Source: Limnohabitans sp. 2KL-27 | GTDB lineage: Bacteria > Pseudomonadota > Gammaproteobacteria > Burkholderiales > Burkholderiaceae_C | Assembly: GCF_001269345.1 (NCBI RefSeq) | Contig: NZ_CXOP01000002.1 | Span: 1,302,853-1,366,852 of the forward strand | DNA: 64,000 nucleotides | Reading direction: 5' to 3' | Part shown: positions 58,541 to 64,000 of the stretch, in pieces | Layout of the letters: each line of letters starts with the position of its first letter | Numbering within the stretch: position 1 is the stretch's first letter | Translations under genes and position numbers: made by a program | Notes under the pieces: generated by a model | What the model saw: the letters and a program-made list of their open reading frames with translations, nothing else | What the model was told of the DNA's origin: nothing | Databases searched by the model: none

Positions 58541-59452
58541 TCAAGGCGGGCTGAGCCACTGAACGGCCATTTCGGTCAGCAGGGCCAAGGTGGCTTGTTG
58601 GGTGAGGGTGCTGGGGCGTTGCGCGCTGATGGCGGTGGTCAGCTGGATGTGCAGGGCCGGTTGCTTCAGTGGCCGCACCGAAAACGCCGAAGGCCGCACC
58701 GAACGCATCACAGCATTGCGCGGCAAGATGGCGTAGCCCGCGCCATCGGCCACCAGGTCCAGGATGGCGCTCACCCCGTCGATTTCCAGCGCAATGTGGG
58801 GGCGACAACCCACGGCAGCCATTTCTGACTCCACATGCATGCGGATCGCGTTGGGTCGGGTGGGGATCACCAAGGGCAGCGCGGCGACTTCTTGCAGGCT
58901 GATGGCGGGCGGGGGCGGGTCTTCTTGCAAGCCCGGTGGGCGCGGCTGCACCAGCAGCAACTCTTCTTGCCCCAGGGCGGTGTGTTCAATGCCAGGCATG
59001 GGGCTGGGGTTGTACAGCACCGCAATGTCCAGGCGACCGTTTTGCAGGTTTTCCTGCATGGCGCTCGACAGACCTTCGCTGATGGACAGTTGGGCCTCGG
59101 GCATCTTGGCGCGAAAGGCCCGCGTCAAAGGCACGGTGAGCACCCGCGCCACGCTGGGCGGCAGGCCCAAAGCCACCCGGCCCGTCAGGCCCGTGCGCAC
59201 GCGGCCCAGTTCCTCCCGCGCACGTTCGACCTGGTGCAAGATGCCCCGGCCGTGCTCAAGCAACAGCTGCCCCGCCTGGGTGGGTATGGCACCCCGCCCA
59301 TTGCGCACCAGCAGGTTTTGCCGCAGCTCGACTTCGAGCAGGCGCACCTGGCGGCTGAGCGCTGGTTGGGCGATGTTCAGGGCCTGGGCGGCGCGGGTGA
59401 AGCTGCCCAGTTCGGCCACGCGCACAAAGTATTCGAGCTGTTTGAGATCCAT
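58541..59452 (-). CDS. LysR-family regulator of the protocatechuate genes
   Basis: 303 residues with N-terminal winged helix (QLEYFVRVAELGSFTRAAQALNIAQPALSRQ split over residues 5-35) and a substrate-binding co-inducer domain. It is divergent from ligJ across a 151-bp region that holds an imperfect CATACC-N8-GGTTATG repeat. It likely activates the downstream operon, as PmdR-type proteins do. Confidence 0.9.
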   Translation of the reverse strand: MDLKQLEYFVRVAELGSFTRAAQALNIAQPALSRQVRLLEVELRQNLLVRNGRGAIPTQAGQLLLEHGRGILHQVERAREELGRVRTGLTGRVALGLPPSVARVLTVPLTRAFRAKMPEAQLSISEGLSSAMQENLQNGRLDIAVLYNPSPMPGIEHTALGQEELLLVQPRPPGLQEDPPPPAISLQEVAALPLVIPTRPNAIRMHVESEMAAVGCRPHIALEIDGVSAILDLVADGAGYAILPRNAVMRSVRPSAFSVRPLKQPALHIQLTTAISAQRPSTLTQQATLALLTEMAVQWLSPP

Positions 59453-59486
59453 GAGGGTGGTAGGTTTTGGGTTGTATTGATTTTGT

Positions 59487-59507
59487 CATACCTATTGAGT
59501 GGTTATG
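59487..59507. promoter_or_regulatory. Candidate LysR operator between the regulator and ligJ
   Basis: CATACC-N8-GGTTATG, an inverted repeat with one extra base in one arm, compatible with a T-N11-A LysR box. It lies 35 bp from the LysR start and 97 bp from ligJ. Confidence 0.45.
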
Positions 59508-59603
59508 CATATTTGTTCTAGCTGCTAGATGCACTGGGGACTGTGCTGACCAGTCTGGCACCTGCACAATCTGCGCAAACCATTTCCCCCATCAGGATTG
59601 CCC

Positions 59604-60650
59604 ATGAGCCAAACCCAGCCTTTGATCATCGACGTGCACGGTCACTACACCACCGCCCCCAAGGCCTTGGAAGACTGGCGCAACCGCCAGATCGCCGGCA
59701 TCAAAGACCCCGCGTCCATGCCCAAAGTGTCTGAGCTGAAGATCAGCGACGACGAACTGCGCGAGACCATCGAAACCAACCAACTGGCCAAGATGAAAGA
59801 GCGCGGCTCGGACATCACCATCTTCAGCCCCCGCGCCAGTTTCATGGCGCACCACATTGGCGACTTCAATGTGTCCTCCACCTGGGCGGCCATTTGCAAC
59901 GAGCTGTGCTACCGCGTGAGCCAGCTGTTTCCTGACCACTTCGTGCCGGCGGCCATGCTGCCCCAGTCGCCCGGTGTCGACCCGGCCACCTGCATCCCCG
60001 AGCTGGTCAAGTGCGTCGAGCAATACGGCAACGTCGGCATCAACCTGAACCCCGATCCCTCGGGCGGCCACTGGACCTCGCCACCGCTGTCCGACAAGGC
60101 CTGGTACCCCATCTACGAAAAGATGGTCGAGTACGACATCCCCGCCATGATCCATGTGAGCACCAGCTGCAACAGCTGCTTTCACACCACGGGCGCGCAC
60201 TACCTGAACGCCGACACCACCGCCTTCATGCAGTGCCTGACCAGCGATCTGTTCAAGGACTTCCCGACGCTCAAATTTTTGATCCCGCATGGCGGCGGCG
60301 CGGTGCCTTACCACTGGGGCCGTTTCCGCGGTCTGGCGCAAGAGCTCAAAAAACCCTTGCTGTCCGAGCACCTGCTCAACAACATCTTTTTTGACACCTG
60401 CGTCTACCACCAGCCGGGCATCGACCTGCTCACCAAGGTGATCCCGGTCAAGAACATCTTGTTCGCCTCTGAGATGATCGGCGCGGTGCGCGGCATCGAT
60501 CCCGAAACCGGCCATTATTTCGACGACACCAAGCGCTATGTGCAAGCCACCGCGAACCTGAACGACCAAGAGCGTTACATGGTCTACGAAGGCAATGCGC
60601 GACGGGTGTTCAAACGGCTGGACGACCAGCTGAGCGCCAAAGGCATCTAA
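59604..60650 (+). CDS. ligJ: 4-Oxalomesaconate hydratase (LigJ/PmdE)
   Basis: 348-residue amidohydrolase-fold enzyme that hydrates 4-oxalomesaconate to 4-carboxy-4-hydroxy-2-oxoadipate. Metal-binding segments [10 protein letters not shown] at the N-terminus and [11 protein letters not shown] in the middle are typical of LigJ. It is first in a cluster whose order (ligJ, ligK, ligI, ligA, ligB, ligC) equals pmdEFDABC of Comamonas. Confidence 0.9.
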   Translation: MSQTQPLIIDVHGHYTTAPKALEDWRNRQIAGIKDPASMPKVSELKISDDELRETIETNQLAKMKERGSDITIFSPRASFMAHHIGDFNVSSTWAAICNELCYRVSQLFPDHFVPAAMLPQSPGVDPATCIPELVKCVEQYGNVGINLNPDPSGGHWTSPPLSDKAWYPIYEKMVEYDIPAMIHVSTSCNSCFHTTGAHYLNADTTAFMQCLTSDLFKDFPTLKFLIPHGGGAVPYHWGRFRGLAQELKKPLLSEHLLNNIFFDTCVYHQPGIDLLTKVIPVKNILFASEMIGAVRGIDPETGHYFDDTKRYVQATANLNDQERYMVYEGNARRVFKRLDDQLSAKGI

Positions 60651-60706
60651 AAATTGCGCGTGACAGACCGACCTCGCTGTCACCCACAAATCAAAAAGGA
60701 ACGAAC

Positions 60707-61390
60707 ATGTACGAACTCGGCGTTGTTTACCGCAACATCACCCGCGCGGACCGCGCAGCCGCTGACGGCCTGGGCGCATTGGGCTCCGCCACGGTGCACG
60801 AAGCCATGGGCCGCGTGGGCCTCTTGAAACCCTTTATGCGCCCGATTTATCCCGGTTCGCAGGTTTCGGGCACGGCGGTCACGGTGCTGCTGCACCCGGG
60901 CGACAACTGGATGATGCATGTGGTGGCCGAGCAAATTCAGCCCGGCGACATCGTGGTCGCGGCCATCACCGCCGAATGCACCGATGGTTATTTTGGCGAC
61001 CTGTTGGCCACGTCTTTTCAAGCCCGTGGCGCACGCGCCCTGATCATTGATGCCGGTGTGCGCGATGTGAAAGAGCTGCACAAGATGAACTTCCCCGTGT
61101 GGAGCAAAGCCATCAGCAGCAAGGGTTGCATCAAGACCACCATCGGTTCGGTGAACATCCCCGTGGTGTGTGCGGGCATGCTGGTGACCCCTGGTGATGT
61201 GATCGTGGCCGACGACGATGGCGTGGTGTGCGTGCCTGCAGCCCGTGCCGTGCAAACCTTGGAAGCGGCCCAAAAACGCGAGAGCTTCGAAGGCGAAAAA
61301 CGCGCCAAGTTGGCTTCGGGTGTGCTGGGCCTGGACATGTACAAAATGCGCGAGCCATTGGCGGCTGCGGGCCTGAAGTACATCGACTGA
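60707..61390 (+). CDS. ligK: 4-Carboxy-4-hydroxy-2-oxoadipate aldolase (LigK/PmdF)
   Basis: 227-residue RraA-family class II aldolase that splits its substrate to pyruvate and oxaloacetate. Conserved metal/substrate residues occur in [22 protein letters not shown] (split) with Asp in IDAGVRD. AAGGA precedes the ATG by 7 nt. Confidence 0.92.
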   Translation: MYELGVVYRNITRADRAAADGLGALGSATVHEAMGRVGLLKPFMRPIYPGSQVSGTAVTVLLHPGDNWMMHVVAEQIQPGDIVVAAITAECTDGYFGDLLATSFQARGARALIIDAGVRDVKELHKMNFPVWSKAISSKGCIKTTIGSVNIPVVCAGMLVTPGDVIVADDDGVVCVPAARAVQTLEAAQKRESFEGEKRAKLASGVLGLDMYKMREPLAAAGLKYID

Positions 61391-61414
61391 TGCCAACATT
61401 CGTGGGGGGTGATA

Positions 61415-61485
61415 CGCGGCTGCGGCCGTGCCGGGGCTCATCAGTCCTTCGGCCAGCAAATCGCCCCAACACGGCCACAGCCGCG
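61415..61485. repeat. Long inverted repeat between ligK and ligI
   Basis: CGCGGCTGCGGCCGTG (61415-61430) pairs with CACGGCCACAGCCGCG (61470-61485) with one mismatch, around a 39-nt loop, within the 139-nt gap. No T-run follows. It may adjust the message between the aldolase and the later genes. No gene is seen in the gap. Confidence 0.6.
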
Positions 61486-61529
61486 CATCGCAGTGAGCGA
61501 TGGCCTTTTGCATGAACAGGAGAAGACAA

Positions 61530-62464
61530 GTGAGCAAACCCACGACAGGTGATTTCACCAAAACCGCAGGCTGGATGGACTGGTACAGCGGTCCTTCCCA
61601 GCCCACATTCAAGCTGCCTGAAGGCGCGGTGGACGCCCACTGCCATGTGTTTGGCCCGGGCGCTGAGTTCCCCTACGCCCCTGAGCGCAAGTACACGCCT
61701 TGCGATGCGTCCAAGCACCAGTTGTATGCGCTGCGCGACCACCTGGGCTTTGCCCGCAATGTGGTGGTGCAAGCCACTTGCCACGGCGCCGACAACCGCG
61801 CCATGGTCGATGCCTTGGTTCATTCCGGCGGCAAAGCCCGTGGCGTGGCCACCGTCAAGCGCAGCGTGACCGACGACGAGATCCAGGCCATGCACGACGC
61901 CGGTGTGCGCGGCGTGCGCTTCAACTTCGTCAAGCGCTTGGTGGATTTCACCCCCAAGGACGAGTTGATGGAAATCGCAGGCCGCATCCAAAAATGGGGC
62001 TGGCATGTGGTGATTTATTTTGAAGCGGTGGACCTGCCCGAGCTGTGGGACTTTTTCACCGCCTTGCCCACCACCGTGGTGGTGGACCACATGGGCCGCC
62101 CCGATGTGTCACTGCCTGTGGATGGCCCGCAGTTTGCGCTGTTCCAAAAGTTCATGCGGGAGCACAAAAACGTGTGGAGCAAAGTGTCTTGCCCTGAGCG
62201 TTTGTCGGTGACGGGCCCGAAAGCGTTGAAGGGTGAGCCAAACGCTTACCAAGACGTGATCCCCTTTGCGAGGCGCATCGTCGAGGAGTTTCCCGATCGC
62301 GTGCTGTGGGGCACCGATTGGCCGCACCCCAACCTGAAAGACCACATGCCCGACGACGGCCTGTTGGTGGACTTCATCCCGCACATTGCCCCCACGGCCG
62401 AGTTGCAACGGCAACTGCTGGTGGACAACCCGATGCGCTTGTACTGGCCCGAGGAGAAAAACTG

Positions 62465-62465
<1 letters not shown>
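61530..62465 (+). CDS. ligI: 2-Pyrone-4,6-dicarboxylate hydrolase (LigI/PmdD)
   Basis: 311-residue amidohydrolase that opens 2-pyrone-4,6-dicarboxylate. VDAHCHVFGP gives the first metal/His motif and VLWGTDWPHPN the terminal Asp motif. GTG at 61530 is chosen because AGGAG lies 7 nt before it. The stop overlaps the ligA start as ATGA. Confidence 0.92.
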
Positions 62466-63804
<1,339 letters not shown>

Positions 63805-63822
63805 ATTTCTGGAGTCAGCAAC

Positions 63823-64000
63823 ATGAGCAAAACCATCCAAGTCGCCCTCGCAGGCGCTGGTGCCTTTGGCATCAAACACCTCGACGGCATCCAGAACATC
63901 GATGGCGTCAAAGTCGTCTCCTTGATCGGTCGCGAGTTCGGCAAAACCAAAGAGGTGGCCGACAAATACGGCATTGGCCATGTCACCACCGACTTGAACG
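63823..64000 (+). CDS. ligC: 4-Carboxy-2-hydroxymuconate-6-semialdehyde dehydrogenase (LigC/PmdC), 5' part
   Basis: The first 59 codons are present; the gene runs off the window. The N-terminal Rossmann motif VALAGAGAFGIKHLDG and the Arg in SLIGREF are those of the GFO/IDH/MocA family member LigC, which uses NADP to form the 2-pyrone. TGGAG precedes the ATG. Gene order supports the call. Confidence 0.88.
   Translation, partial: MSKTIQVALAGAGAFGIKHLDGIQNIDGVKVVSLIGREFGKTKEVADKYGIGHVTTDLN

Noticed and set aside
59453..59603. PpsR-type site before ligJ
   Set aside because: A TGTCA half-site occurs at 59485 but no ACA lies at the required distance; the region fits a LysR operator better.

Overview
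This window is most of a photosynthesis gene cluster (PGC) of a high-GC betaproteobacterium, followed by a cytochrome c maturation operon and an aromatic-catabolism region. The set of genes (tetraheme PufC, spheroidene-type carotenoid genes crtA/crtC/crtD, oxygen-dependent cyclase AcsF with no BchE in view, HiPIP, PmdEFDABC-like protocatechuate genes) points to a Burkholderiales/Comamonadaceae-type aerobic anoxygenic or facultative phototroph of the Limnohabitans/Rhodoferax/Rubrivivax kind. The genus is inferred from gene content only. bchC, bchX, bchY, bchZ, crtE and crtF are not in the window.

Layout. 1-9.2 kb (+): puf operon pufB - small unknown membrane gene - pufA - pufL - pufM - pufC, then crtA, crtD, crtC, pucB, pucA, pucC and a 31-codon membrane ORF. 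9.2-13.1 kb: genes not recognisably linked to photosynthesis (RRM protein, LysE-type remnant, Asp/Glu racemase family protein, Bug-type binding protein, flavin reductase-like protein). 13.1-30.5 kb (-): one tightly packed run bchF-bchN-bchB-bchH-bchL-bchM-lhaA-puhA-puhB-puhC-acsF-puhE-crtI-crtB ending in a BLUF photoreceptor gene. 30.5-39.5 kb (+): aerR/ppaA-like regulator, ppsR/crtJ, bchG, a PUCC-family gene, bchP, a small membrane gene, a membrane-anchored hydrolase, tspO, and a second B12-binding ppaA-like regulator. 39.5-43.3 kb (-): bchI-bchD-bchO. 43.5-44.6 kb: NnrU-family gene (-) and HiPIP (+).

44.8-52.2 kb (+): a complete ccmABCDEFGHI operon. 52.3-55.2 kb (-): hemE, chrA and an unknown ORF. 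55.4-64 kb: GntR-type regulator, vanA with a stand-alone ferredoxin, an AEC transporter, a LysR regulator, and the protocatechuate 4,5-cleavage genes ligJ, ligK, ligI, ligA, ligB and the start of ligC.

How it works together. Seven 18-bp TGT-N12-ACA palindromes of the PpsR/CrtJ type lie in promoter regions: two before bchF/aerR, two before bchG, one before bchI, one before the NnrU gene and one before ccmA. This suggests that the window's own PpsR controls pigment synthesis and also heme delivery to c-type cytochromes such as PufC. Two cobalamin-binding proteins and a BLUF protein give possible light inputs. The LH2 alpha polypeptide has Phe44-Leu45, the pattern of blue-shifted B800-820 antennae. 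The right-hand region converts vanillate to protocatechuate and then by meta cleavage towards pyruvate and oxaloacetate.
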